The notes under the pieces: model-generated
The model's database searches: none
Seen by the model: the letters and a program-made list of their open reading frames with translations, nothing else
What the model was told of the DNA's origin: nothing
Made by a program: the position numbers and the translations under genes
In this document: in pieces, positions 12,936-14,218 of the stretch
How positions within the stretch are numbered: the stretch's first letter is position 1
Layout of the letters: every line of letters starts with the position of its first letter
NCBI GenBank assembly: GCA_011048585.1
Contig: DSDS01000070.1
Location: forward strand, 1-14,218
Direction: 5' to 3'
Source: Desulfurivibrio alkaliphilus
GTDB taxonomy: Bacteria > Desulfobacterota > Desulfobulbia > Desulfobulbales > Desulfurivibrionaceae
DNA: 14,218 nucleotides

Positions 12936-14218
12936 TTGAAGCCGGCACAGTTGAAAGAGCTGGAGCGTTTGGGTCGGCGCCGACTGGAACCGGATCAGAT
13001 TACCACGCCGGAACTGGCCCGCTCCCTGGCCGCGATCTCCAGGGAGATCGGCCGCCAGGTGGGCTTGATGATCGACCGGGCCGGCCAGGTAGAGCTGGTT
13101 CTGGTGGGGGATCACCGTTCGATCATGATCCCTGCCCTGGGGCAGAGTCGGGCGGCCGGAGGGCGTTTACGGGGGCTGCGCTGCTTGCATACCCATTTGG
13201 CTGCCGAGGGACTGACCCAGGATGACTTTATGGACCTGCTCTTCCTGCGTCTGGATCTGATGAGCGCCCTGGAGGTCGACCATGAGGGCTGGCCGGGCAA
13301 GCTGCACAGCGCCCACCTCAACCCGCGTCGGCCGGGCAGCGGCCGGGATGCCGCCGGTCAGGCCTGGCTCTTGTTGCCGCCGGCCCAGGTCTCCCGGCTG
13401 TCCGACAATCTGCGGGAACTGATCGCCTCCCTGGAGGGGGAGTTCGCCCGCTTGCGGCCCACCCGGGAAGTCGATCTGGGCCGGGATCGAGCCATTCTGG
13501 TCAGCGTTTCCAGCGCCTCCCTCCGACAGGCCCGGGAATCGATGGATGAACTGGTGGAACTGGCCGCTTCGGCGGGAGTGGTGGTGCTGGACACCGTGAT
13601 CCAGCGCCGGGACAAGATCAATCCCCGACTGATTCTGGGGCGTGGCAAGCTGGGGGAGATCATGCTGCAGGCTCTGCAGCTCAACGCCAATCTCCTGATT
13701 TTCGACCAGGAGTTGAATCCCTCCCAGGTGCGCTCCATTACCGACCATACCGAGATGCGGGTTATCGACCGGACCCAGTTGATCCTGGATATCTTTGCCC
13801 GTCGGGCTTTGAGCCGGGAAGGCAGGCTCCAGGTGGAGATGGCCCAGCTCAAGTACATGATGCCCCGCCTGGGCACCCGTGACGACGCCCTCTCCCGGCT
13901 TACCGGCGGCATCGGGGGGCGGGGGCCGGGGGAGACCCGGCTGGAGGTGGATCGCCGCCGGATTCGCGATCGGCTGGCCAAGCTGACCGCCAAACTCAAG
14001 GAGGTGGCCCGTGAGCGGCACCGTCGCCGGGAGCGCCGCCGTAAAAAGGAGGTCCCGGTGCTGTCGCTGGTGGGTTACACCAATGCCGGCAAATCAACGC
14101 TCCTCAACGCCCTCACCGGCAGCAATATTCTGGCCGAGGACAAACTTTTCGCCACCCTGGACCCCACCAGCCGCCGCCTCCGCTTTCCCGAGGAGATGGA
14201 GGTGATCATCACCGATAC
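12936..14218 (+). CDS. hflX: GTPase HflX, 3' end cut by the window
   Basis: A ribosome-associated GTPase that splits stalled 70S ribosomes under stress. The visible part has a long N-terminal extension (12936 to about 13430) and then the HflX N-terminal domain with LDTVIQRRDKINPRLILGRG and IFDQELNPSQ. Next comes a basic coiled-coil linker preceded by the family signature GIGGRGPGETRLEVD. The GTPase domain follows, with GYTNAGKS (P-loop, 14073-14096), and the frame runs off the right edge. The long N-terminal extension is known in deltaproteobacterial HflX. The start is unclear. Family-like sequence (LSGYIAGLKPAQ) extends upstream of TTG 12936 to about 12903, but no ATG, GTG or TTG occurs there in frame. 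A GGGAG and TTG at 12899 are one base out of frame. TTG 12936 is a conservative choice. Confidence 0.85.
   Translation, partial: MKPAQLKELERLGRRRLEPDQITTPELARSLAAISREIGRQVGLMIDRAGQVELVLVGDHRSIMIPALGQSRAAGGRLRGLRCLHTHLAAEGLTQDDFMDLLFLRLDLMSALEVDHEGWPGKLHSAHLNPRRPGSGRDAAGQAWLLLPPAQVSRLSDNLRELIASLEGEFARLRPTREVDLGRDRAILVSVSSASLRQARESMDELVELAASAGVVVLDTVIQRRDKINPRLILGRGKLGEIMLQALQLNANLLIFDQELNPSQVRSITDHTEMRVIDRTQLILDIFARRALSREGRLQVEMAQLKYMMPRLGTRDDALSRLTGGIGGRGPGETRLEVDRRRIRDRLAKLTAKLKEVARERHRRRERRRKKEVPVLSLVGYTNAGKSTLLNALTGSNILAEDKLFATLDPTSRRLRFPEEMEVIITD

Overview
The window looks like chromosomal DNA from a GC-rich anaerobic deltaproteobacterium, most likely of the Desulfobulbales/Desulfobacterota type. 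This is inferred from gene content: adenosylcobalamin-dependent ribonucleotide reductase, the selenocysteine elongation factor SelB, an Nbp35/Mrp-type ATPase with cysteine-rich tails, a VKOR-thioredoxin disulfide-forming protein, a di-heme cytochrome c peroxidase and a long HflX. No rRNA, tRNA, CRISPR array, transposase or phage gene was seen.

Region 1 (1-4043, minus strand) is a compact operon read right to left: nrdJ, a small cupin protein, a THUMP-domain RNA methyltransferase of the RlmL/YpsC type, and the first 22 codons of an unidentified gene cut by the left edge. Gaps are 25 nt, a 4-nt GTGA overlap, and 1 nt. Region 2 (4044-4446) is a divergent intergenic region carrying two tandem copies of a perfect palindrome (TCGGCA-GTAA-TGCCGA).

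Region 3 (4447-8549, plus strand) is a second compact operon: a DUF3334/CheX-like protein, the Mrp/Nbp35 ATPase, a glyoxalase II-like metallo-hydrolase, and selB. It ends tail to tail against a minus-strand VKOR-thioredoxin gene (8564-9526), with only 14 nt between the stops. A stem-loop of the dispersed-palindrome type sits in the VKOR leader.

Region 4 (9527-11193) is the odd part of the window. Two adjacent genes of the uncharacterised DUF2589 family each have a broken reading frame: one indel in the first and two in the second. Correcting these single-base changes gives proteins of 210 and 207 residues, the expected family size. They are therefore either recently decayed genes or victims of sequencing or assembly errors.

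Region 5 (11194-14218, plus strand) holds a periplasmic di-heme cytochrome c peroxidase with its own strong promoter and terminator. It is followed by hflX, which has a separate promoter, an unclear start codon, and is cut by the right edge.

Broadly, the set covers DNA precursor synthesis (NrdJ), Fe-S and selenoprotein biogenesis (Mrp, SelB), envelope redox and peroxide handling (VKOR, peroxidase), and ribosome modification or rescue (RlmL-like, HflX). The least understood items are the DUF2589 pair, the DUF3334-Mrp-hydrolase-SelB grouping and the tandem palindromes between the two divergent operons.
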